Origin: Shouchella hunanensis
Lineage (GTDB): Bacteria; Bacillota; Bacilli; Bacillales; Bacillaceae_D
Direction: 5' to 3'
Length of the DNA stretch: 64,000 bases
Assembly (NCBI RefSeq): GCF_028735875.1
Contig: NZ_CP117834.1
Span: 3,832,001-3,896,000 of the forward strand
In this document: positions 56,539-64,000 of the stretch, piece by piece
How positions within the stretch are numbered: position 1 is the stretch's first letter
Layout of the letters: each line of letters begins with the position of its first letter
The notes under the pieces: model-generated
Database searches by the model: none
Told to the model about the DNA's origin: nothing
The model's input: the letters and a program-made list of their open reading frames with translations, nothing else
Translations under genes and position numbers: made by a program

Positions 56539-57495
56539 TTAGTGTATGTTCTCCTCAAGCCATCGTAAACTCGTTTCTTGATCACGGGTGAGCTGAGCTT
56601 TGATTTCATCAATACCGTTAAACTTTTGTTCTGCTCGAATCCACTTAAGGAACTCAACTTCAACAATTTCTCCGTATATGTCCTCGGCAAAATGAAAGAG
56701 GTTTACTTCCACACTTGGTTCTGGTAAATTGTCTACAAAAGTTGGTTTGTAGCCAACATTAGCCATCCCCGTATACTTGTTTCCCTTTACATAGAAAGCA
56801 ACAACATATACACCCGTTTTCGGTATATGATAGCGCTCAGCAGCACTTACGTTTGCAGTCGGGAAACCGAGTAAACGCCCTCTCGCATCTCCATGGATAA
56901 CCTCGCCTTTTACTTTGTACGGATAGCCAAGAAGAAACGATGCTCTTTGAACATCACCTTCCTCTAATTCTTGGCGAATGCGTGTCGATGAAATCTTTTC
57001 GTCTTCATCGGTTACTTTGTCAATAATACTATACGTGAAGCGCTCTTTCGCATAGTCGCCAAGCTGCTCCATCGTTCCTGCACCTTTTACACCGTATGTA
57101 AAATCAAACCCTGCAACGACATGCTCAACATGAAGGGACACAATAAAGTCATCGACAAATTGTTGTGGTGTTAACTTAGAAAATGATGGCGTGAAACGCA
57201 CCGCATAAATCCGGTCAACACCAAGCGCTTTTAAACGTTCAATCTTTGAATCAAAAGGGGTTAAATAGCGCATAGGTACTTCTGGTTTACCAAGAACCTC
57301 TTTAGGATGGGGGAAGAACGTCATCACCGCTGCTTCAATCCCTCTTGCGCTTGCTTCATCTATTGCTTTTTTTATAACGGTTTGGTGCCCTTTATGGACA
57401 CCATCAAAATAACCAATCGCCAAAACAGTACGAGCGGCTTCTTTCGTCCACTCCTGTTTGTCCATATGATCTAAATCAATTTTTATAAGCTTCAT
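56539..57495 (-). CDS. ribF: Bifunctional riboflavin kinase/FAD synthetase
   Basis: The enzyme makes FMN and then FAD. The N-terminal nucleotidyltransferase domain has IGYFDGVHKGHQ and STRIRQELEEGDV; the C-terminal kinase domain has GDARGRLLGFPTANV. The 318 residues are the usual length. AGGAGGG precedes the ATG, 12 bases after truB. Confidence 0.96.
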   Translation of the reverse strand: MKLIKIDLDHMDKQEWTKEAARTVLAIGYFDGVHKGHQTVIKKAIDEASARGIEAAVMTFFPHPKEVLGKPEVPMRYLTPFDSKIERLKALGVDRIYAVRFTPSFSKLTPQQFVDDFIVSLHVEHVVAGFDFTYGVKGAGTMEQLGDYAKERFTYSIIDKVTDEDEKISSTRIRQELEEGDVQRASFLLGYPYKVKGEVIHGDARGRLLGFPTANVSAAERYHIPKTGVYVVAFYVKGNKYTGMANVGYKPTFVDNLPEPSVEVNLFHFAEDIYGEIVEVEFLKWIRAEQKFNGIDEIKAQLTRDQETSLRWLEENIH

Positions 57496-57507
57496 TCCAT
57501 GACCCTC

Positions 57508-58425
57508 CTAAAGTCCTGCTGCCTGAGAGAAAAGCTTTTCTGGCTTCATCAAGCCTTCTTTTGTCGGGTGAGGTTGATAAAGCGCAAGACATTCTCCATC
57601 CTCATTATAAAATAAAAAGCGCGTGTCTCCAAAAATTTGGTCTTCGTTCGCTAAGACAGCACCATTTTTTATTCGTTGTTCGAGAGCTCGGTCAGCCGTT
57701 CTTTTCGGAAAATTTGTCAATGCATGATCAAACGGATACAGTTTCTCGTACCGTTCTTCTAGCGACAGCTCCTCCAACGTATCAAATGTAATGGTGTTGG
57801 CCAGCTCAAATGAGCCAGAAGCCGTCCTAGTAAGAGAAGACATATGAGAGGGGAAACCCAGGGCAGCACCTATATCCACTGCTAACGTTCGGACATAGGT
57901 GCCTTTGCTGCAGCGCACATCAAAAGAAAAACGTTGCGTGTCTTCTTTCGCTTCTTCTACATTGGTTAAAGTTAATTGATGAATGTTCACTTGCCGCGTT
58001 GGTCTGTCTACTTCAATACCTTTCCTTGCATATTCATACAATCTTTTCCCATTCACTTTAACAGCTGAATAGTAAGGAGGTGTCTGCATGATAGCACCTC
58101 GAAATTGCGCGAGGACTGCTTCAATCTGGTCACTAGAGACAGATTGAAGAACAGGAAGCCGTTCTACTACTTCTCCATAAGCATCCTCAGTAGTCGTCGT
58201 AAATCCTAATGTGACATCGCCAGTATAGGTCTTATCGAAGTCAGACATATACTCAGCCACTTTCGTCGCTTTGCCAATACAAATTGGCAGCACGCCATCA
58301 ACTTCTGGGTCAAGAGTCCCAGTGTGTCCAACTTTCTTTGTTTTGTACAACCGACGAATACGATTTACACAGTCGTGGGACGTCATCCCTCTTGGTTTAT
58401 ACAAAGCTACTATTCCTGCATCCAT
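57508..58425 (-). CDS. truB: tRNA pseudouridine55 synthase TruB
   Basis: TruB isomerises U55 in the T-loop of tRNA. Catalytic aspartate is in KVGHTGTLDPEVDGVLP; KTYTGDVTLG and CSKGTYVRTLA are also present. The ATG at 58425 follows AAAGGA; the frame extends six codons further. It follows rbfA with a hairpin between them. Confidence 0.96.
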   Translation of the reverse strand: MDAGIVALYKPRGMTSHDCVNRIRRLYKTKKVGHTGTLDPEVDGVLPICIGKATKVAEYMSDFDKTYTGDVTLGFTTTTEDAYGEVVERLPVLQSVSSDQIEAVLAQFRGAIMQTPPYYSAVKVNGKRLYEYARKGIEVDRPTRQVNIHQLTLTNVEEAKEDTQRFSFDVRCSKGTYVRTLAVDIGAALGFPSHMSSLTRTASGSFELANTITFDTLEELSLEERYEKLYPFDHALTNFPKRTADRALEQRIKNGAVLANEDQIFGDTRFLFYNEDGECLALYQPHPTKEGLMKPEKLFSQAAGL

Positions 58426-58457
58426 CAAAACGATTCCTTTCACTTAACGTTATGTAA

Positions 58458-58494
58458 AAAATGAGGATAGCAATGTTTGCCACCCTCACTTTTT
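58458..58494 (-). terminator. Hairpin with T-run between rbfA and truB
   Basis: GTGAGGGTGGCA pairs imperfectly with TGCTATCCTCAT, followed by TTTTTTAC on the minus strand. It could be a partial terminator inside the infB-truB operon. Confidence 0.6.
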
Positions 58495-58851
58495 TTACTG
58501 ACTTTCGTTTTCGCTTTTCACTTCTCGTAAAAGCGACTCAATTCGATTACCGTATTGAATTGACTCATCAATTGAGAAACTTAGCTCCGGGGTTTTTCGA
58601 AGACGAATTCTTTTTCCGATCTCGGAACGAATGAATCCTTTTGCCTTTTCTAAACCAGCGAGAGTCGCTTTTTGTTCTTCTTCGTTCCCAAGAACGGTAA
58701 TAAACGCCGTTGCTTGTTGAAGATCTCCGGTTACATCCACACCTGTAATGGTCACAAATTTTACCCGTGGATCTTTAATTTCACGTAGAAGAATGTCGCT
58801 AAGTTCTTTCTTCATTTGTTCGCCAACTCGTTCAGCACGATTGTTCGCCAT
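58495..58851 (-). CDS. rbfA: Ribosome-binding factor A
   Basis: This 118-residue KH-like protein binds the immature 30S subunit. [30 protein letters not shown] is the family start. AGAGGTG precedes the ATG at 58851. It keeps the infB-ylxP-rbfA-truB order. Confidence 0.96.
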   Translation of the reverse strand: MANNRAERVGEQMKKELSDILLREIKDPRVKFVTITGVDVTGDLQQATAFITVLGNEEEQKATLAGLEKAKGFIRSEIGKRIRLRKTPELSFSIDESIQYGNRIESLLREVKSENESQ

Positions 58852-58935
58852 GACTTTCACCTCTATCTATCTGACTATTCATCGAACCCATTTGGTTCGA
58901 TCCTACTCTCATGGAGTGCCCTTTTTTAGGACAGA

Positions 58936-59217
58936 TTAAACCCATTCCCAGTCGGTTAAAGTACGCTCTGCCTCACCATGTCGATCAAGAAGATCGAGCG
59001 CTTTTTGTAGTTCTGTTTCGACGCTTTGTCTAGATGAACCGACTGCAGCGATAGTTAGCTCTGCTCGCTGCCATACATTTTGGTGGTCAGTTTCAGCTAC
59101 ACTAACATTTAATCGTTGCCGCATTCTCGTTACAATGCTTTTAACAACAGATCGTTTATCCTTTAAAGACTGCGCCATAAAGATAAAGCATTCACAACGG
59201 ACAACCGCAACGTGCAT
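58936..59217 (-). CDS. ylxP: DUF503 protein YlxP
   Basis: This 93-residue protein (SLKDKRSVVKSIVTRMRQRLNVSVAETDHQNVWQRAEL) belongs to DUF503, a family associated with ribosome assembly in the infB operon. Its ATG shares one base with the infB stop codon. Confidence 0.92.
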   Translation of the reverse strand: MHVAVVRCECFIFMAQSLKDKRSVVKSIVTRMRQRLNVSVAETDHQNVWQRAELTIAAVGSSRQSVETELQKALDLLDRHGEAERTLTDWEWV

Positions 59218-61400
59218 TAGCGCTTAACTTCTTCCATCACATAGGCTTCAATAATGTCGCCTTCTTTAATGTCGTTAAACTTCTCAAGAGTAATACCACA
59301 CTCGTACCCTGCAGCAACCTCTTTCGCATCATCTTTAAAACGTTTTAATGCGTTCAGTTCACCTTCATAGACAACAATTCCGTCACGGATTAAGCGAACA
59401 GCTGAGTTACGCGTGATTTTTCCTTCGGTTACGTACGAACCTGCAATTGTACCGATTTTCGATACTTTGAACGTTGTACGAACCTCTACCTGACCAATGA
59501 CTTTTTCTTCAAACTCAGGATCAAGTGCGCCTTTCATCGCTTGCTCAATTTCATCTATTGCGTTATAGATAACACGGTGTAGACGAATATCTACATTTTC
59601 AGCTTCAGCTACACGCTTCGCATTCACATCTGGACGAACATTAAATCCAATGACAATAGCATTTGATGCAGAAGCTAAAATAATATCGGACTCTGTAATG
59701 GCGCCAGCACCTGTGTGAATAATATTTACTTTTACACCAGCGACATCAATTTTTTCCAGTGATCCTTTCATTGCTTCAACCGAACCTTGAACATCCGCTT
59801 TAATAATGACGTTAATATCTTTAATATCCCCTTGCTGGATTTGATTAAAGAGATCATCTAAGCTAACTTTGGATGTTTCAGACAAGTTTTGCTCACGGTA
59901 ACGAGCCATTAAGCCTTCACCAACTTGGCGCGCTTTCTTCTCGTCTTTAAAGGCTTGGAAACGATCGCCTGCTTGTGGAACTTCATTTAAGCCCGTTATT
60001 TCAACTGGTGCAGACGGACCAACCGTTTTCACACGGCGACCAAGATCATTTACCAATGCTCGGACACGACCGAATGTGCTACCCACAACAACCGCATCTC
60101 CAACGTTTAACGTACCACTTTGAACAAGAAGTGTTGCAACAGGGCCACGACCTTTGTCAAGCTGTGCTTCTACAACAGTACCTGTAGCAAGCTTATCAGG
60201 ATTTGCTTTTAGCTCTTCTACCTCAGAAACAAGTAGAATCATTTCAATCAGCTCGTCAATGCCGTCTCCATTTAATGCGGATACGTTAACAAAAATAGTA
60301 TCCCCGCCCCACGCTTCAGGAACAAGTTCATACTCTGTTAATTCTTGCATAACACGGTCTGGATTGGCAGTTTCTTTATCCATTTTGTTGACAGCGATAA
60401 TAATTGGCACTTCTGCCGCTTTCGCATGGCTAATCGCTTCTTTTGTTTGAGGCATGACACCGTCATCAGCTGCTACAACAATAATAGCGATATCCGTTAC
60501 TTGCGCACCACGTGCACGCATCGTCGTAAATGCAGCGTGTCCAGGTGTATCTAAGAATGTAATCTTTTTATTGTTTTGCTCAATTTGATACGCTCCGATG
60601 TGCTGCGTAATACCGCCAGCCTCACCTGCTGTTACTTTTGTGTTACGAATAGAGTCAAGCAACGTTGTTTTCCCGTGGTCGACGTGACCCATAATCGTTA
60701 CGACTGGCGGGCGCTCTTGCAATTCTTCTTCTTTATCTTCGCTATCATAAAGCTCAATATCAAGCTCATCTACAAATACTTCTTCTTCAACTGCTACGCC
60801 GTAATCAGCAGCAAGTAGCTCGATTGTATCTTTATCGAGTTCTTGATTAATCGTCGCCATTACACCAAGCTTCATTAGTTTTTTAATCAATTCAGATGCT
60901 TCACGGTGGAGTTTCGCTGCAAGTTCACTTACGCTTAAGCTACCTGAAATCATAATTTTTTCAGGTAAAGGCATTTGTTGGTGATTTGGACGGTTTTGTG
61001 GTCCGCCACGCTTCTTCCCACGACCTTGATTGCGTCGGTTGTTATTTCCAGGTCTTCCTTGAGTGCGGTTTCCGCCACCACCAGGACGATTCCCTTGAGT
61101 GCGGTTATTTGGACCACGGTTTCCACCTTGAGTCGCATTGCCTTGCTTTTGCGCGCCTCGTTGTTCTTGGCCTGCTGGTTTCTTATCGTTCGGTCGATCA
61201 TCTGTTTTTTTGTTCATACTTTTTTGATCTCCATTTCCTCCAGAAGCCTGTACTTGTTGGTTGGCTTTCTTTAATGTCTCCTCTTCCACAGTCGACATAT
61301 GGTTTGACACAGTTTCACCCATCGCTTTTAGCTTTTCGATTAATTGTTTGCTTTGAACATTATTTGCTTTTGCGTATTCATGAATTCGCATTTTTGACAT
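59217..61400 (-). CDS. infB: Translation initiation factor IF-2
   Basis: IF-2 delivers initiator tRNA to the 30S subunit. A basic N-terminal part rich in G, N, Q and R repeats (about 50-145) precedes the IF2_N domain and the GTPase domain with GHVDHGKT (about 237), DTPGHAAFT and NKMD. Domains II-IV follow. The ATG at 61400 follows GGAGGT at six bases. The 727 residues are normal for Bacilli. Confidence 0.98.
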   Translation of the reverse strand: MSKMRIHEYAKANNVQSKQLIEKLKAMGETVSNHMSTVEEETLKKANQQVQASGGNGDQKSMNKKTDDRPNDKKPAGQEQRGAQKQGNATQGGNRGPNNRTQGNRPGGGGNRTQGRPGNNNRRNQGRGKKRGGPQNRPNHQQMPLPEKIMISGSLSVSELAAKLHREASELIKKLMKLGVMATINQELDKDTIELLAADYGVAVEEEVFVDELDIELYDSEDKEEELQERPPVVTIMGHVDHGKTTLLDSIRNTKVTAGEAGGITQHIGAYQIEQNNKKITFLDTPGHAAFTTMRARGAQVTDIAIIVVAADDGVMPQTKEAISHAKAAEVPIIIAVNKMDKETANPDRVMQELTEYELVPEAWGGDTIFVNVSALNGDGIDELIEMILLVSEVEELKANPDKLATGTVVEAQLDKGRGPVATLLVQSGTLNVGDAVVVGSTFGRVRALVNDLGRRVKTVGPSAPVEITGLNEVPQAGDRFQAFKDEKKARQVGEGLMARYREQNLSETSKVSLDDLFNQIQQGDIKDINVIIKADVQGSVEAMKGSLEKIDVAGVKVNIIHTGAGAITESDIILASASNAIVIGFNVRPDVNAKRVAEAENVDIRLHRVIYNAIDEIEQAMKGALDPEFEEKVIGQVEVRTTFKVSKIGTIAGSYVTEGKITRNSAVRLIRDGIVVYEGELNALKRFKDDAKEVAAGYECGITLEKFNDIKEGDIIEAYVMEEVKR

Positions 61401-61413
61401 ATACATACCTCCA

Positions 61414-61722
61414 TTATTGGTTCAGTAATGCAGCAATTTTCTTAGCAAACCCTTTACTTCGTATGCCTATTACAACACGTGCTTCTTTCCCTATTGCAGA
61501 ACCGAGTTCGTAACGATCACTAACGGCAAAAAGGGGAACATGATAATAGCTACATTTATCTCGCACTTTTTTTGCTGTATTTTCACTTGCATCACTAGCT
61601 AGTAATACAAGCGCTACATTCTTTTTGCGGACTGCTTCTAACGTTAATTCTTCTCCTGTTACAAGCTCCCCTGCACGCATACAAAGCCCGAGTAATGATA
61701 AATAGTGTTGGTTAGGGTTCAT
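61414..61722 (-). CDS. ylxQ: L7Ae-family RNA-binding protein YlxQ
   Basis: This 102-residue L7Ae/L30e-fold protein ([35 protein letters not shown]) binds kink-turn-like RNA; no essential role is known. It overlaps rnpM by four bases. Confidence 0.92.
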   Translation of the reverse strand: MNPNQHYLSLLGLCMRAGELVTGEELTLEAVRKKNVALVLLASDASENTAKKVRDKCSYYHVPLFAVSDRYELGSAIGKEARVVIGIRSKGFAKKIAALLNQ

Positions 61723-61994
61723 TTCTTTTTAACCTTCTTTAAGTCAGTTAAAAGCTGATCATACACTTCAGCCGTTACGTTCACTTGTAAGTGTCGTGTC
61801 AAACTATTTCTTTTTTTCGCCAGCTCAAATACATCTTCATCGTGTGATAAGTAGGCTCCTCGACCGTTCTTTTTACCAGTCGGGTCTAGCTCTACAGTTC
61901 CTTCAGGTGTTCGGACAATTCGAATCAGTTCACCTTTAGGCTTCATTTCGTTTGTGACGATACATTTTCTAAGCGGTATTTTTCGTTGCTTCAT
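61719..61994 (-). CDS. rnpM: RNase P modulator RnpM (YlxR)
   Basis: This 91-residue DUF448 protein has RKCIVTNEMKPKGELIRIVRTPEG and the GRGAYLSHDEDVFELAKKRN motif. The B. subtilis homologue binds RNase P RNA and modulates its activity. It lies between nusA and ylxQ. Confidence 0.93.
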   Translation of the reverse strand: MKQRKIPLRKCIVTNEMKPKGELIRIVRTPEGTVELDPTGKKNGRGAYLSHDEDVFELAKKRNSLTRHLQVNVTAEVYDQLLTDLKKVKKK

Positions 61995-62015
61995 CTTGAC
62001 CCCCGCCTTATTCGA

Positions 62016-63113
62016 TTAATCTAGCTCTTGTTCAAGAAGATCTTCATCTAGGGTTTCCTCAGCGTCAAGTAGTCCTAACTCTCTAGCTTCTGTTTCGTTT
62101 TTGATATCGATTTTCCAACCGGTTAATTTGGCTGCTAAACGCGCATTTTGACCACGTTTTCCGATTGCTAGAGAAAGCTGATAATCAGGTACGATGACTT
62201 GAGTCATTTTCTCCTCTTCGTTTACATTCACACGCATAACTTTCGCTGGGCTTAGAGCGTTTGCGATGTAAACAACTGGATCTTCAGACCATTCAACAAT
62301 ATCAATTTTTTCCCCTTTAAGTTCGTCCACAATGGTTTGAACACGTTGGCCTCTTTGTCCAACACATGCACCAACAGAATCGACTTCAGGGTTTTCAGAA
62401 TGAACAGCAATCTTTGAACGATCACCAGCTTCTCGTGATACGGATTTAATTTCAACGGTTCCGTCGTAAATTTCCGGTACTTCTAGTTCAAATAATCGCT
62501 TTAATAAACCAGGATGAGTACGGGAAATTAAAATTTGTGGTCCTTTTGTTGTTTTTTCGACTTTCGTAATATAAGCCTTAATACGATCATTATGGCGGTA
62601 TACTTCGTTTGGCATTTGTTCTGTTAATGGTAATAGTGCTTCTACTTTACCGAGATCAACATAAATAAAGCGGTGATCTTGCCTTTGCACAATTCCATTC
62701 ATAATGTCTTCTTCACGATCAATAAAGTCTGAATAAATAATGCCACGCTCTGCTTCACGCACACGCTGCGTTACAACTTGCTTTGCCGTTTGGGCTGCAA
62801 TTCGGCCAAAGTCTTTCGGCGTGACTTCGATTTCGACAACGTCGTCTACTTCAAAGTTTTGATTAATCCCTTGTGCTTCTTCCTCTGAAATTTCTAGTCT
62901 TTTATCAAACACTTCTTCGACAACGACTTTACGTGCAAACACGCGGATGCTTCCGTTCGTACGGTTCACATCAACGCGAACGTTTTGTGCTTGCCCGAAA
63001 TTCCGTTTATAACCAGAAATAAGTGCTGCTTCAATCGCTTCTATGATGACTTCCTTTTTAATCCCTTTGTCAGCTTCAAGGGTTGTTAAAGCTTCCATAA
63101 ATTCGCTATTCAT
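62016..63113 (-). CDS. nusA: Transcription factor NusA
   Basis: NusA pauses RNA polymerase and strengthens weak terminators. An N-terminal polymerase-binding domain, S1 domain (ERGIIYSDFIDREEDIMNGIVQ) and two KH domains (GACVGQRGQRVQTIVDEL and IGKRGQNARLAAKLTGWKIDI) are visible. The ATG at 63113 follows AAGGAGGT. The 365 residues are the short Gram-positive form. Confidence 0.97.
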   Translation of the reverse strand: MNSEFMEALTTLEADKGIKKEVIIEAIEAALISGYKRNFGQAQNVRVDVNRTNGSIRVFARKVVVEEVFDKRLEISEEEAQGINQNFEVDDVVEIEVTPKDFGRIAAQTAKQVVTQRVREAERGIIYSDFIDREEDIMNGIVQRQDHRFIYVDLGKVEALLPLTEQMPNEVYRHNDRIKAYITKVEKTTKGPQILISRTHPGLLKRLFELEVPEIYDGTVEIKSVSREAGDRSKIAVHSENPEVDSVGACVGQRGQRVQTIVDELKGEKIDIVEWSEDPVVYIANALSPAKVMRVNVNEEEKMTQVIVPDYQLSLAIGKRGQNARLAAKLTGWKIDIKNETEARELGLLDAEETLDEDLLEQELD

Positions 63114-63140
63114 GGAAAGCACCTCCTTCGTTTTCTTAAC

Positions 63141-63611
63141 CTAGAACAGAATCGATAAACGGATATTCGCAATTTTATCGTATGGAATAGTATACGTCAC
63201 AGTACGTGTTTTCACTTTTGTATCAACTGTAAGCTGATCATCTTCAAAAGCTTTCAGCGTACCTTCAAACGTTTTTTCGCCATTTAAAGGTTCGTATGTT
63301 GTGATGTAAACGCCTTTTCCAACCGCTTTCTCCACGTCTGCTTTTTTCTTTAATGGACGCTCTGCCCCTGGTGAAGATACTTCAAGAAAATAAGCTTCTT
63401 TAATAGGATCCGCTTCGTCTAGCTGTTCACTAAGCTTTTCGCTGACCTTTTCGCAGTCATCTAGATCAACGCCTTTATCTGAATCAATATAAACGCGTAA
63501 AAACCAGTTCGGCCCTTCTTTTTTGTATTCTACTTCTACTAATTCAAGCTGTAAGTCGTCTACAATTGGAAGGACCAATTGTTCCACTTTACTAGAGACA
63601 ATTTTACTCAA
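63141..63611 (-). CDS. rimP: Ribosome maturation factor RimP
   Basis: RimP of 156 residues helps 30S assembly. [37 protein letters not shown] and SSPGAERPL are the family motifs. TTG is the start with GGAGGG eight bases upstream. It is the first gene of the nusA-infB operon and follows a terminator-like hairpin at once. Confidence 0.96.
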   Translation of the reverse strand: MSKIVSSKVEQLVLPIVDDLQLELVEVEYKKEGPNWFLRVYIDSDKGVDLDDCEKVSEKLSEQLDEADPIKEAYFLEVSSPGAERPLKKKADVEKAVGKGVYITTYEPLNGEKTFEGTLKAFEDDQLTVDTKVKTRTVTYTIPYDKIANIRLSILF

Positions 63612-63638
63612 ACATCTGTCCCTCCTTTTATCACATAA

Positions 63639-63670
63639 TAAAAAAACGTATGCCTATAACCAGCATACGT
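63639..63670 (-). promoter_or_regulatory. Terminator-like attenuator directly before rimP
   Basis: ACGTATGC and GCATACGT (63646-63653 and 63663-63670) form a perfect 8-bp stem with TTTTTTATTA after it on the minus strand. The rimP binding site begins about ten bases later, so no promoter fits between. In B. subtilis NusA represses its own operon by NusA-dependent termination in this leader, and this hairpin is the obvious counterpart. Confidence 0.65.
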
Positions 63671-63714
63671 CATCAGGCATATCCAACTTTTCATGCGCCT
63701 AGCGAGTTGCGAAC

Positions 63715-63740
63715 AAAAAGAGTGGGTTGCCCCACTCTTT
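63715..63740 (-). terminator. Intrinsic terminator of polC
   Basis: AAAGAGTGGG pairs with CCCACTCTTT around a short loop. TTTTTG follows on the minus strand. A second small stem (AGCCT/AGGCT, 63790-63806) lies closer to the polC stop. Confidence 0.88.
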
Positions 63741-63817
63741 CATCATTCCGTATGCTAACTATTACCATAAACGATTTTATCACAGGATAGAGCCTCGCGC
63801 AAGGCTTGTTCTTTTTC

Positions 63818-64000
63818 TTAAAATAGTGATAGCTGATTTGATTCAGGAAGATCGTGTAAACATCCGTGATCAGATAAATTCTCGACAACTGTTTTTGTCA
63901 ACTTCGCTCGTTGCTGTAGATCCTCTTTTGACAAAAAGTGACCATTTTCTCTTGCTTTCACAATATTAAGCGCCGCGTTTGTACCAACTCCGTTTAATGA
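63818..64000 (-). CDS. polC: DNA polymerase III PolC, C-terminal end (partial)
   Basis: Only the last 60 codons are in the window. They read [31 protein letters not shown] and end SNQLSLF, the terminal beta-clamp peptide of PolC. This is the tail of the Gram-positive replicative polymerase that precedes rimP in Bacilli. Confidence 0.93.
   Translation of the reverse strand, partial: SLNGVGTNAALNIVKARENGHFLSKEDLQQRAKLTKTVVENLSDHGCLHDLPESNQLSLF

Overview
This window is a conserved housekeeping and sporulation segment of a Bacillaceae chromosome. The order read on the minus strand (polC end, rimP-nusA-rnpM-ylxQ-infB-ylxP-rbfA-truB-ribF-rpsO-pnpA-ylxY-mlpA-ymxH-spoVFA-spoVFB-asd-dapG-dapA-rnjB-tepA-ylzJ-spoIIIE-ymfF-ymfH-ymfI-ymfJ-ymfK-ymfM-pgsA-cinA-recA-rny-ymdB-spoVS-miaB-ricA-cotE-mutS-mutL-miaA-hfq-spoVK-ynbB-glnA-lexA region-tkt) matches the Bacillus subtilis chromosome from polC to tkt, with local losses and insertions. 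Coat genes, dipicolinate synthase, spoIIIE, spoVK and spoVS mark a spore former. The added genes (recA-linked Mre11/Rad50 set, DEAD-box helicase between cinA and recA, methyltransferase next to miaA, tgl next to spoVS) and moderate base composition suggest an alkaliphile-type Bacillaceae (Alkalihalobacillus/Shouchella-like). That placement is an inference. No rRNA, tRNA, CRISPR array or intact mobile element was seen.

Layout. 1-4.2 kb: end of the tkt region and the SOS locus (lexA divergent from a LexA-controlled yneA-like/yneB/ynzC operon), with a Spo0A box at the very edge that probably belongs to the off-window sirA. 4.2-10 kb: accessory stretch with an MFS exporter with an odd leader, a 30-residue spore membrane peptide, SOS-controlled dinB, a two-gene outer-coat island with twin sigma-K promoters, then glnA without glnR. 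10-20 kb: ynbB, spoVK, a catalytically degenerate tyrosine-recombinase homologue on the other strand, hfq, miaA, an RsmJ-like methyltransferase, mutL and mutS. 20-26.7 kb: cotE, ricA, miaB, tgl (opposite strand), spoVS, ymdB, rny.

26.8-30.2 kb is the most unusual region: four overlapping genes encode an Mre11-type nuclease and a Rad50-type ATPase split into an N-terminal half ending at a zinc hook, an 83-residue coiled-coil protein, and a C-terminal half with signature and Walker B. They lie immediately downstream of recA. 30-45.7 kb: recA, a DbpA-domain helicase, cinA, pgsA, the ymf cluster (EF-P modification genes ymfI/H/F), spoIIIE, tepA, rnjB. 46-51 kb: lysine/dipicolinate pathway genes with a sigma-K promoter before spoVFA. 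51-64 kb: mlpA, ylxY, pnpA, rpsO, ribF, truB, rbfA, infB, nusA, rimP and the last 60 codons of polC.

Nearly everything runs on the minus strand. The plus-strand exceptions are lexA, the 30-aa peptide, the recombinase homologue and tgl. All but the 30-aa peptide gene end in a shared bidirectional terminator. Three LexA-controlled promoter regions (lexA/yneA, dinB, recA) tie the DNA-repair genes together.
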